This document shows, in pieces, positions 16,858-24,824 of a DNA stretch of 64,000 nucleotides. Under the pieces are notes generated by a model. That model had not been told where the DNA came from. It searched no databases and saw only the letters and a list, made by a program, of their open reading frames with translations. The translations under genes and the position numbers were made by a program. Numbering within the stretch: the stretch's first letter is position 1; each line of letters starts with the position of its first letter. This stretch comes from CAZJAH01 sp964544155 (lineage in GTDB: Bacteria > Bacteroidota > Ignavibacteria > Kapaibacteriales > UBA2268): the NCBI GenBank assembly GCA_964544155.1, contig CAZJAH010000001.1, positions 186,001 through 250,000 of the forward strand, written 5' to 3'.

Positions 16858-17982
16858 TTGAAAATAAAAAAATATATAGCGTCGAGCCTCCGTGAAGGCA
16901 AAACCCACATCACACGTGAACTGGGTGATGACGCCATAATACTATCCAGCAGGAACGCCGTCGATCCTAAAACAGGCGAAAATATCGTCGAGATAGTCGC
17001 CGCTATCGACGACGGGCCGAAACCGGAAAAAAATGAACTTCCTGAAAGCCATGAGTCAAAAATAAACTTCACACCTCCGAATACGGGATTTTCGGGCCTG
17101 CCGGATAAAATCCACAAAGAGATAGAGCATATGCATTCACTGCTGCGCGATGTAGCGAATAATATCAGGTATAAATACAGCAGCTCTCTGAATGAAGTTA
17201 ACCGCGCGCTTTATAAAAAGCTAATTGACGCTGAAGTGAGTGAAGCACTGGCACTTAAGATCATCGCGGCGGTTTCCGCAGCGAACGCCACCGCTGATAC
17301 CACGGCTGCGTTCGATAAGGCAAGGGCAGAAATTGCTTCAATGATCGAGATTTTTCCGGCCATTAAAAAAGCCGATGGCGCCAAAAAGATCATATTTTTA
17401 GGCACAAGCGGAAGCGGAAAGACCTCTACCCTTGTAAAACTTGCCGTTATCACACAACTTGTTCAGAAAGCAGATGTGCTGATCATTTCCGCAGACACAT
17501 ACAAGGTCGGCGGCGCGGAACAGCTTCAGACCTTTGCATCTATAGCGGGAATTTCCTTTAAGTCGGTTTATTCCGCGGAAGACCTTGAAAAAACAATACT
17601 CAGGGAACTGGAAAGAGATTTTATTTTTATCGATACGATTGGGAAAAGCTATAAGGATAAGGAGCATATTTCCGAACTGAAAGATTACATACGTGCGGCA
17701 AAGCCTGATGCGAACTACCTGACAATGTGCGCCAATTACAGCAGGACTACCCAGATAGATATGATAAACAGCTTTAAAACTCTGAAGCCGGACGCTCTGA
17801 TCTTTACAAAAACAGATGAAACATCGGTATTCGGCGGCCTGCTCGATGTTCTAAACAAAACAGGGCTGCCGGTGGCTTATTTTACCAAAGGCCAGAAAAT
17901 TCCGGATGACATTGACCCCGCCAAGCCTTTAGCCCTGGCGGAGATGATCCTGCCTGTTAATATTCATGACAAAGAAAGCTAA
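16858..17982 (+). CDS. flhF: Flagellar biosynthesis GTPase FlhF
   Basis: FlhF is the SRP-type GTPase that sets the place and number of polar flagella. The start is a TTG at 16858 giving MKIKKYIASSLREG, which matches the family N-terminus; no ATG is available nearby. The B/N region spans about 1-175. The G domain follows, with Walker A GTSGSGKTS (G182 to K188), DVLIISADTYKVGGAEQL, DFIFIDTIGKS (G3, where SRP GTPases read DTAGR) and DALIFTKTDE. The IGKS variant at G3 is a departure from the usual AG(R/M). The gene opens a motility-regulator block and overlaps flhG by 17 bases. It shows that the host carries, or derives from a lineage with, flagella. Confidence 0.93.
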   Translation: MKIKKYIASSLREGKTHITRELGDDAIILSSRNAVDPKTGENIVEIVAAIDDGPKPEKNELPESHESKINFTPPNTGFSGLPDKIHKEIEHMHSLLRDVANNIRYKYSSSLNEVNRALYKKLIDAEVSEALALKIIAAVSAANATADTTAAFDKARAEIASMIEIFPAIKKADGAKKIIFLGTSGSGKTSTLVKLAVITQLVQKADVLIISADTYKVGGAEQLQTFASIAGISFKSVYSAEDLEKTILRELERDFIFIDTIGKSYKDKEHISELKDYIRAAKPDANYLTMCANYSRTTQIDMINSFKTLKPDALIFTKTDETSVFGGLLDVLNKTGLPVAYFTKGQKIPDDIDPAKPLALAEMILPVNIHDKES

Positions 17983-18766
17983 GCCTATGGAAACAAATGT
18001 AGAAACTCCATATATCATGACAGTTTGCAGCGGTAAAGGCGGCATAGGCAAGAGCGTGCTCAGCGCCAATATCGCCGCGGAGCTTGCTTCCGACGGGTAT
18101 AATACATTAATTATCGACGCGGACAGGTACTTTCCCAATCAGCACCTGATGCTCGGAATAGAGCCTCCGGTTAGGCTGCATGAAGTCTACCAGAATCGGC
18201 TCCAACCAGTGAAAGCAGTATTCAAAATTAAAGAAAACCTGAGCATAATGGCAGACCTGCCCGGATCGAGTGAATACACCGAATTTGACCCGTCCAAATT
18301 AATCGATGTAATCACTTCGGTGATATCCGATAAAGATTTTGACTTTATCATTATAGATACTCCGGCAGGCGCTTCCCGGGAAGCACTTCAGTGCTGCAGC
18401 TTTGCCGATACCATCGCCCTGGTGGTTAATGATGAGCCTACCTCCCTGCTGGATGCTTACGGGCTAATTAAGCTGCTGCTTAAATACGTTAACACAGAAA
18501 AGATCAATCTTTTAATCAATAATGTAATTGACTTTGAAGACGCTGACGAGATATCGCGTAAGCTTAATCTCGCAACCGACAAATTCCTCGAGCTCGAATT
18601 CCGGGTTCTTGGATATGTACCATACGACAGGGCAGTACGGCAGTCCATTATCAGGCAGGAGCTGTTTATCAACGGCGAATCGGCTACAGACTTAACAAGA
18701 TCGATCAAAACAATTGCCGGGCACATCATTCAGAAAGCCGGTATTGAACAGATTAAGGAATCATGA
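17966..18766 (+). CDS. flhG: MinD-family ATPase FlhG/FleN
   Basis: This MinD-like ATPase controls flagellar number and acts on FlhF. The deviant Walker A CSGKGGIGKSVLS carries both signature lysines (K24 and K29). NTLIIDADRYFPNQHLMLG, FDFIIIDTPAGAS and the FleN-type LINNV segment complete the assignment. The N-terminus lacks the clear DQAxxLR FlhF-activating motif seen in many FlhG proteins, though the short leader (MTKKAKPMETN) leaves room for doubt. ATG 17966 overlaps flhF by 17 bases; ATG 17987 (METN) is an alternative start outside the overlap. Residues 250-266 form a short amphipathic tail that may be the membrane-targeting helix. Confidence 0.9.
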   Translation: MTKKAKPMETNVETPYIMTVCSGKGGIGKSVLSANIAAELASDGYNTLIIDADRYFPNQHLMLGIEPPVRLHEVYQNRLQPVKAVFKIKENLSIMADLPGSSEYTEFDPSKLIDVITSVISDKDFDFIIIDTPAGASREALQCCSFADTIALVVNDEPTSLLDAYGLIKLLLKYVNTEKINLLINNVIDFEDADEISRKLNLATDKFLELEFRVLGYVPYDRAVRQSIIRQELFINGESATDLTRSIKTIAGHIIQKAGIEQIKES

Positions 18767-18792
18767 TGTGTTAATTATCAGGATGATAGAAA

Positions 18793-19656
18793 ATGGCTAA
18801 AGATAAAAATAAAGAAAATCAGAAAACGCTTACTCCCGAGCAGAAAAAACGCGAAGATGAAAGAAAAGAACGCGAAAAAAAAGAGCAGGAAGAGCTTAAG
18901 AAAAAAGAAAAAGAAAAGCAGGAACGCAAAAAGAAAAAGGAGCTCAGGGAGAAAAAGCGCAGGGAAAAAGCAAAGAAAATCCGTAAAAAAGAGCAGAAGC
19001 GCGTAAAAAGGCTCATGAATATGCCTTTCAAACTCCTGTGGCAGGTCGGCGGGCTTGTAACATTTCTTTCGTTTATAATAATTAATTACGCGACCGATAC
19101 AGCCCTCATAGATTCATTATTCTACTGCTTTTTTATTTTTACCTTCATTTATCTTGTGGGCGGCGGTGCCATGGTGCTGATATTCTTCCTCATTTCCGAA
19201 GATAAGATAAAAGAACTTGAGTATCAGCGCGAACTTGACGAAAAGCGCAGACAGGAAGAAGAAATCAGGATAAAGGAACATGAGCAGAATAAGCTTGAAG
19301 AATTAGAAAAAGAAATATCTGAGAAGAAACTCAGGGAATCCATGCGCAGAAAAGAGTTATCAGCAGGGGAGTCGGAAGAAACTGCCGGCGAAGAACAGCC
19401 GGAAATAGAGCCCGGGAAGCTTCCTGATTTGCAGGATACCGGGCTGCCGGAGCAGCTACCGTTTGAAGAAGATATTGATTTTGAAGAAGATATGGCTTCA
19501 ATGGAAGAAATGATGCCTGAAAATGAGCAGCAGGATCAGAAAAAAACTAAATCTAAAGAACAATCGGAAACCGGCACGCCCGGAGAAGAAGGTTTTATTA
19601 CAGAAGAGGATATTGCCGAAATCATTGGCGGCGGCAGCGAAGAGAAGCAGAGCTGA
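18793..19656 (+). CDS. Charged two-helix membrane protein in the flagellar-regulator operon
   Basis: I do not recognise a family. The 287 residues fall into three parts. Residues 1-75 are almost entirely Lys, Glu and Arg and should form a long charged helix or coiled coil. Two membrane segments follow (about 82-100 and 105-134). A strongly acidic tail (about 140-287) is again rich in Glu, with clusters such as EEDIDFEEDMASMEEMM. The ends should face the cytoplasm, with opposite net charge (basic front, acidic tail). It starts 26 bases after flhG, in the same direction, so it is likely cotranscribed with flhF-flhG. A membrane anchor or scaffold for polar motility proteins would fit, but that is guesswork. 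Confidence 0.7.
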   Translation: MAKDKNKENQKTLTPEQKKREDERKEREKKEQEELKKKEKEKQERKKKKELREKKRREKAKKIRKKEQKRVKRLMNMPFKLLWQVGGLVTFLSFIIINYATDTALIDSLFYCFFIFTFIYLVGGGAMVLIFFLISEDKIKELEYQRELDEKRRQEEEIRIKEHEQNKLEELEKEISEKKLRESMRRKELSAGESEETAGEEQPEIEPGKLPDLQDTGLPEQLPFEEDIDFEEDMASMEEMMPENEQQDQKKTKSKEQSETGTPGEEGFITEEDIAEIIGGGSEEKQS

Positions 19657-19812
19657 TGATATTTGATGTACATTTTTATTAATAGATTATTGACTGCAAA
19701 TTAATTAGTTTTTATCTTCACAATAAAATTTGGGTATAAGTATATTAATCATTATAATTCGGCTCAAAAAGGAATTTCTTTTGGGATGATTAAAAATTTA
19801 CGATAAAAATAT

Positions 19813-20595
19813 ATGGTTAAGATCAAAGAAAATATTGAAGCTGTTTGGAGAAGCTATATTGCCAACCGCAATGAAAAAACCAGGCATATACTGGTTATGA
19901 AATATATTTGGTTGGTTAAATACGTGCTCCAGCACATGAGCCTGCCGGATAATACAATTCTCGATTTGGATGATTTTACAAATATCGGCATATTAGGCCT
20001 GCATGAGGCCATTGACAGATATGACCCCGACCGCGGAGTAAAGTTCGAATCCTACGCTATTCCCCGTGTGCGCGGCATTATTCAGGACGAATTGCGCCGG
20101 CTCGACTGGCTTTCACGATCGGCCAGGAAGAAAGCCCACGATTACCTCCAGGCACACGATGAACTTAGAAGCGAAGTAGGGCGGGAAGTATCCCCAAATG
20201 AAATCATGAAAAAGCTTAACATAACACCCGAAAAATATCACTCTTACCTCCAGGCCGCTGCTGCCGCAAAAGCGTCACTTTCATTAAATGAATCTACTAT
20301 TATTCAGCCGAAAAATGATGAAGATGCTGTCGATCTTCTCGAGGAAATTCCGGATATTGAACAGGAGAATTTCCTTGAAAAAATTCAAAGAGAAGAAAGG
20401 ACTGATTTTATAGTGGATTATCTGCAGAATCTCAATGAACGTAAAAGATTGATCATGACGCTTTACTATTATGAAAACCTAACGTTTAAAGAGATAGGCG
20501 GGCTGCTCAGTGTTTCTGAAAGCAGAGTCTGCCAGATCCATACTAATGTTATTAAGGACATGAGATCAAAACTAAAAGAATTCGATAATGCTTGA
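19813..20595 (+). CDS. fliA: FliA-type flagellar sigma factor (sigma-28 / WhiG family)
   Basis: The 260-residue product has the sigma-28 layout. Region 2 reads YIWLVKYVLQ, DLDDFTNIGILGLHEAIDRYDPDRGVKFESYAIPRVRG with IIQDELRRLDWLSRSARKK, the typical FliA/WhiG segment. A region 3 with VSPNEIMKKLNITPEKYHSY follows, and region 4 has the helix-turn-helix LTFKEIGGLLSVSESRVCQIH. It would direct RNA polymerase to late flagellar and chemotaxis promoters. No FlgM anti-sigma is seen. The 156-base gap before it, with no clear terminator, suggests a fresh promoter. The gene overlaps the HDOD gene by 8 bases and opens the tight operon that ends with the PorV-like barrel. Confidence 0.9.
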   Translation: MVKIKENIEAVWRSYIANRNEKTRHILVMKYIWLVKYVLQHMSLPDNTILDLDDFTNIGILGLHEAIDRYDPDRGVKFESYAIPRVRGIIQDELRRLDWLSRSARKKAHDYLQAHDELRSEVGREVSPNEIMKKLNITPEKYHSYLQAAAAAKASLSLNESTIIQPKNDEDAVDLLEEIPDIEQENFLEKIQREERTDFIVDYLQNLNERKRLIMTLYYYENLTFKEIGGLLSVSESRVCQIHTNVIKDMRSKLKEFDNA

Positions 20596-21526
20596 CCCTG
20601 TAATACAAAGAAGATTAGAGAACTTCTCGGAACTGCCTTCCATACCTGCAGTAATATCACAGGTTCTCAAAGCTTTGGATAATAGCGATATAAGTGCCTC
20701 CAGCCTTGCAGCCATAATAGAGCGCGACCAGACCCTTACGGCCCGAGTACTTAGAGTGGCAAATTCACCGTTTTACGGCTTTTCCAGAAAGATTGCAACA
20801 ATTGATCTTGCCATTGTGGTAATGGGCCTTAATACCATTAAAGAAATTGTTCTGAGCCTTATCATCCAAAGATATTTCACCAAAGTAGGAAAAAATGTTT
20901 TCGACGTAAATCTTTTCTGGCATTATTCAGTTTTCTGCGGCTCTGCGTCCAGGTACCTTGCCAGAAAACTTAAATACAGGCTCGCAGGCGAGGCATTTGT
21001 GGCAGGCCTGATGCATGACCTTGGTATATTAGTGATCATCGAGGTATTCAGAAGCAGCTGGATAAAGATCAAAGAGCTTCAAAAGATTAAAAACATGGAC
21101 TTAATTACCGCCGAGAATGCCGTGCTCAACTGCACCCATGCCGATATAGGCGCCTGGGTAGCCGAGAAGTGGAACCTGCCGGATAAGCTCTGCGCGGCTA
21201 TTCACAATCACCATACTTCATTTAAATCTCTCAACGGCAATAAAGAATTCAATTCCGATTCTCTGGATTTCTCTGAAGAAATAAGCCAGCCCTTAACTGC
21301 CATTGTATCAATGGCTGAATGGTTCGCTGAGATAATGGAATTTAAAAAATGGGACCAGTCCCCAAACCGTCCTGAGCTTTACCTTTCCGAAGAAGTTTTC
21401 GGTAATATTTATGAAGACGGCCTTTACGATCCAAACAGCGCTTTCGAAATATTGAAGCAGGAAATTCTCAGCGAATATCAAAAAGCATCTGTTTTCACTG
21501 AAATTCCCGCAAAATCATTATATTAA
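20588..21526 (+). CDS. HDOD-domain signalling protein
   Basis: The first 230 residues form an HDOD domain: LPSIPAVISQVLKALDN, RDQTLTARVLRVANSPFYG, IDLAIVVMGLNTIKEIVLSL, and the remnant AGLMHDLGILVI. HDOD proteins are HD-superfamily relatives without full hydrolase activity and often act in bacterial motility and signalling. The HDLG pair is kept, but other HD metal ligands are not evident. A C-terminal 80 residues (about 235-312) show no known domain. It overlaps fliA by 8 bases and lies 3 bases before the kinase-like gene, so it should be made together with both. Similar fliA-HDOD linkage fits a role in controlling flagellar gene expression or swimming, by inference. Confidence 0.85.
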   Translation: MLDPVIQRRLENFSELPSIPAVISQVLKALDNSDISASSLAAIIERDQTLTARVLRVANSPFYGFSRKIATIDLAIVVMGLNTIKEIVLSLIIQRYFTKVGKNVFDVNLFWHYSVFCGSASRYLARKLKYRLAGEAFVAGLMHDLGILVIIEVFRSSWIKIKELQKIKNMDLITAENAVLNCTHADIGAWVAEKWNLPDKLCAAIHNHHTSFKSLNGNKEFNSDSLDFSEEISQPLTAIVSMAEWFAEIMEFKKWDQSPNRPELYLSEEVFGNIYEDGLYDPNSAFEILKQEILSEYQKASVFTEIPAKSLY

Positions 21527-21529
21527 TGT

Positions 21530-22834
21530 ATGGCAGATGAACTATCTAAAGAAAATAACGGCTTCTATGAGAATGACGGCCTTGAGAACGCTGATTTTGA
21601 CAGGGATAAGTACATTCGCTCCCTTGAATCCGCTTATGAGCTTTTACAGCGCGAGGTAGAAATCCTCAGGGCTCAGAATAATCCCGTGAAAAACTCCGGG
21701 AATGCTGATATCTCATATCTTAAAGACGTACCGGGCGAATTTCTTTCCTGCCTGAGCGAATATGAGCTCCTTGAAAAACTGCATAAAAAGCTTAATGAAA
21801 AATACCCTGTCATTGAATCAAACATATATTTTACTGACGCCGCAGGGCGCCTGCATCCCGTATCGGATAAGCCCCTATCCCCTACAATCGACAGGACTTT
21901 CGCCTATCTTGAAGAGCAGGGCATTATCGATTGGGCAGCGGAAAACGGAAAATCCAGAATAATTCCCAATATCAGCAGCGAAGTTTCCGCTCCGGCTAAT
22001 TTCATTATTGTCCCTTTATTTCTCAGGGCAGAATTAATTGGAATTTTTCTGGCAACTCTTTCATCCACACCTGCTGAATTAAGCGATAGCGATCTCGGCC
22101 ACCTGGCTTTCCTGGCGGAATACGCCGCGATGACAATTGATAACCTTCGCAGCCTGCAGGAAAGGAAAAAGATCAGAAGCCAGATAGAGCAATTCCGGAA
22201 AAAAATGGCAAGTTCGTTTAAAATGGCTTCCGTAGGTAAGTTTGCCGCTTCAATTTCCAGAGAAATACAAAGCCCTATAGATATTATCAAAGCAAATATT
22301 GACCTTATCCGCTCGGGTGTTGGCGATCCCGACATAAGGCTTGATCTGATCCAAAAGAACCTGGATAAGATCAATACCGTAAACAGCAGGCTCGCAGCCA
22401 TTTCAAGTGAATATTACGAAATGGAAAATGAAAGCATTTCTATACCTGATATCATTGAAGGGCTTTTAATGATAACGTCCGCCCAGTTCCAAAGGGATGG
22501 CATTAGAATTGATAAGACTATTGAAGATGGCGATTTTATTATCATAACAAATAAATCGAAATTCGAGCAGGCGCTGCTTAATTTGCTCCTGTGTTCCAGG
22601 GATTCTATGCCCGACGGCGGCATTATTTGCTTAAGGCTGAAATATTCCGGCAGTTACGCCCTTTTATCCTTAAAAGATGACGGCATGGGAATTACTTCCG
22701 GAAACCGGGATATTGCAGGCAATGATAGAATAGAAGAAACCGAGACTCTAATTAATGAACTTGGATTTAAATTAAATATATATAATGAAGAAGGCAAAGG
22801 TACTACTTACATAATGAGCGTACCAATGAAATGA
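21530..22834 (+). CDS. GAF-like sensor with degenerate histidine-kinase module
   Basis: The 434-residue protein is soluble. Residues about 20-50 look like a short coiled coil, and about 70-215 look like a GAF domain (FIIVPLFLRAELIGIFLAT, HLAFLAEYAAMTIDNLRSLQER). A dimerisation helix then reads MASVGKFAASISREIQSPI. In active kinases this box has a His where R244 stands here, so the phosphoacceptor is missing. The ATPase part is recognisable: KFEQALLNLLLCSRDSM (N box, with the usual N-A changed), DDGMGI (G1) and EEGKGTTYIMSVP (G2). It may bind ATP without autophosphorylating, or act on another protein. It overlaps the next gene by ATGA, in the fliA operon. Alternative: an active kinase with another acceptor site. 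Confidence 0.75.
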   Translation: MADELSKENNGFYENDGLENADFDRDKYIRSLESAYELLQREVEILRAQNNPVKNSGNADISYLKDVPGEFLSCLSEYELLEKLHKKLNEKYPVIESNIYFTDAAGRLHPVSDKPLSPTIDRTFAYLEEQGIIDWAAENGKSRIIPNISSEVSAPANFIIVPLFLRAELIGIFLATLSSTPAELSDSDLGHLAFLAEYAAMTIDNLRSLQERKKIRSQIEQFRKKMASSFKMASVGKFAASISREIQSPIDIIKANIDLIRSGVGDPDIRLDLIQKNLDKINTVNSRLAAISSEYYEMENESISIPDIIEGLLMITSAQFQRDGIRIDKTIEDGDFIIITNKSKFEQALLNLLLCSRDSMPDGGIICLRLKYSGSYALLSLKDDGMGITSGNRDIAGNDRIEETETLINELGFKLNIYNEEGKGTTYIMSVPMK

Positions 22835-24411
22835 ATTTTTTAAAAATCATATTGATAATGACAATTGCCCTGACCTCAATGGCCAGGGGCCAGGTATTAA
22901 TCGAAGGCCTTAGCATCGACAGCACCGGCAGGGGAATCATTTATTTTAGCAGCATGCCGGATACGGTTATCAGCGCATTAAGTCAAAATAAAAAAGAAAT
23001 AATGCTTAAATTCCCAAAAGCAGGCCGAACAGACGGCCTTAGCGATGCTTCATCGAATACAGTTATCACTAGTATGTTCGCCACACAAAAAGATGATACC
23101 ATAACAATTTTAGCCCGGCTCAATGATAAATACGGCTACACAGCTGCCCCGATGCCTATTTCCGAAACTATTTTGATAGATGCCTTTAAATGGGGCGACT
23201 TAAGCAATTCGGACGAATCTTACAGAACCGGGCTTCTTGCTCTGGAAATAAAAAGAAGGGACGAGGCTTTTTCAGAATTTAAAAAAGCCGTGGAGCTCAA
23301 TCACCCCGACGCCGCGGGAATGCTCGGCATTTTGCTGCTGCAAAGAGGTATGACTTCATCTGCTTACTCCTATCTTATTAAAGCAGCGGAAAACAAAACA
23401 ACTATATTCGATACATACGGCGCGCTGTCGCTTCTGCATAAATTCAGAGGAAATGATGAGCTGGCACGACTTTACAAAAGGTATTTCCTGGCATCGCCCT
23501 CAGAAGGGCTGCGTGAATTCCAGGTATCCCGCGTACCGGAAGCCGATACTTTGGTTATCGATGGATATGACGCGGCAGAAGCCGAACAGAAAGTAATTAA
23601 CCGTATGAGTGAGGAACTGGGCGATACAACCCGTGGAGATGATAAATTCGATACTTTATTCGCACAGGATGCTGATACTTCCGCTGCCGCCGAACTAAAC
23701 CGGTCAAAAGGAATTCTCCCCTGGTGGGGCGAATTCGCTATTATGGGAGTGGCCGCGCTGGCTTTGCTTGTGCTTTTCTTTTATCTGAAATGGCGAAACA
23801 AACAGCTTCAGGAATTAAAGCAAAAGGTAAATAAGAAAGAATCAAACGCTAAAATGCTAGAAGAAAAAAAGAAAAAAGCTCATAAAACTGCTGAACAGAA
23901 AGCAATACCTAAAAAAGGCGCCTCCGGAAGATTTATTGATAAAACCATCGATGACGATCCGAAACAAATTAAAAAAAGATCGGATGAAGTAACCGATTTA
24001 CGTAACCGTACGTTAAAACAAGACAGGAAGAAAACTCTCAGAGATTCAGATAAGCAGGAAATACTGGATTTCATTAGCAGCCTGAAAGGTAAGCAGGAAG
24101 AAAGAACCGAGACAGCGGAAAAAGGTTCAGCGCGGCCGGCCGGAAACAGTTCTTCCGCCAAACTCGAAATGGCCATGAACCTGGCAAAAGAACAGCAGAA
24201 ATTGAAATCTAAAGGTATTGAATCTCTAAAGAAATCCGATATACCCTCGGATATATCAAAACTAACAGAGGTTGCAAAAAACCTCGGTATTGAAAAAGGC
24301 AGCGTTGAAACCAGGAAGGCTCTTGATAAGCTGCAAAATGATAAAGACTATATGAGCAGCCTCTCGAAAAAATTCGGAGGAGCAAGCCAGGATGAAAATA
24401 AGAACAAATGA
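22831..24411 (+). CDS. Signal-anchored AMIN-like/TPR protein with central membrane helix
   Basis: The layout is: signal peptide (1-20), a beta-rich stretch of about 95 residues with an AMIN-like pattern (GRGIIYFSSMPDTVISAL, EIMLKFPKAG, TITILARLNDKYGY), TPR-like helices (about 125-205, LALEIKRRDEAFSEFKKAVE), a linker, one membrane helix (about 302-322), and a long Lys/Glu-rich cytoplasmic tail to 526. This order, periplasmic peptidoglycan-binding-like domain then helix then cytoplasmic part, recalls polar hub proteins such as FimV, but I see no sequence match to FimV. It overlaps the kinase-like gene and the mini-CTD gene by 4 bases each (ATGA). A polar or cell-wall-anchored scaffold is a reasonable inference, no more. 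Confidence 0.65.
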   Translation: MNFLKIILIMTIALTSMARGQVLIEGLSIDSTGRGIIYFSSMPDTVISALSQNKKEIMLKFPKAGRTDGLSDASSNTVITSMFATQKDDTITILARLNDKYGYTAAPMPISETILIDAFKWGDLSNSDESYRTGLLALEIKRRDEAFSEFKKAVELNHPDAAGMLGILLLQRGMTSSAYSYLIKAAENKTTIFDTYGALSLLHKFRGNDELARLYKRYFLASPSEGLREFQVSRVPEADTLVIDGYDAAEAEQKVINRMSEELGDTTRGDDKFDTLFAQDADTSAAAELNRSKGILPWWGEFAIMGVAALALLVLFFYLKWRNKQLQELKQKVNKKESNAKMLEEKKKKAHKTAEQKAIPKKGASGRFIDKTIDDDPKQIKKRSDEVTDLRNRTLKQDRKKTLRDSDKQEILDFISSLKGKQEERTETAEKGSARPAGNSSSAKLEMAMNLAKEQQKLKSKGIESLKKSDIPSDISKLTEVAKNLGIEKGSVETRKALDKLQNDKDYMSSLSKKFGGASQDENKNK

Positions 24412-24821
24412 AATTTATAATTTTCTACATATTAACCTTCGTTTTAACGTTCGCGCGGCTAAGCGCGGATGAAAAACCTCATACTAATAATAATTCCGAT
24501 GGCACAGTATTTGCTTATAACAACATAAGCAAACAGACGGGTTCTGTTGATACATTGGCAAACAAAAAAAACTACATCAGGTATGTAAGCAATAATTTAG
24601 GCCTTTACAAGGTCGCGATTGAACTCGAAGAATATGATATAGAAATCGAGATCAGCGTTTACAACCTGCTTGGCAAGAAAGTGCTGGAAGTTTTTGACGG
24701 CACTGCACGGGAAGGAGTTGAATACGATTTTTACGGGTCGAAACTTCCGAACGGGATTTACCTTTGTATTTTACAGGGCAAGGAATTTCGGGATGCTGAA
24801 AAAATTTTAGTTTCGAGGTAA
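24408..24821 (+). CDS. Tiny exported protein consisting mostly of a T9SS sorting domain
   Basis: Of 137 residues, 1-20 are a signal peptide, about 21-58 a polar linker, and 59-137 look like a type A T9SS C-terminal domain: YKVAIELEEYDIEIEISV, YNLLGKKVLEVF, GSKLPNGIYLCIL and a terminal KILVSR. There is essentially no cargo domain in front. In Porphyromonas the comparable short CTD protein PorA feeds the PorXY-SigP regulatory circuit, so a signalling or PorV-docking role is thinkable, but homology is unproven. The gene overlaps the upstream TPR gene by 4 bases and lies 3 bases before a PorV-like gene. Since PorV binds CTDs, this pairing looks purposeful. Confidence 0.7.
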   Translation: MKFIIFYILTFVLTFARLSADEKPHTNNNSDGTVFAYNNISKQTGSVDTLANKKNYIRYVSNNLGLYKVAIELEEYDIEIEISVYNLLGKKVLEVFDGTAREGVEYDFYGSKLPNGIYLCILQGKEFRDAEKILVSR

Positions 24822-24824
24822 ATA

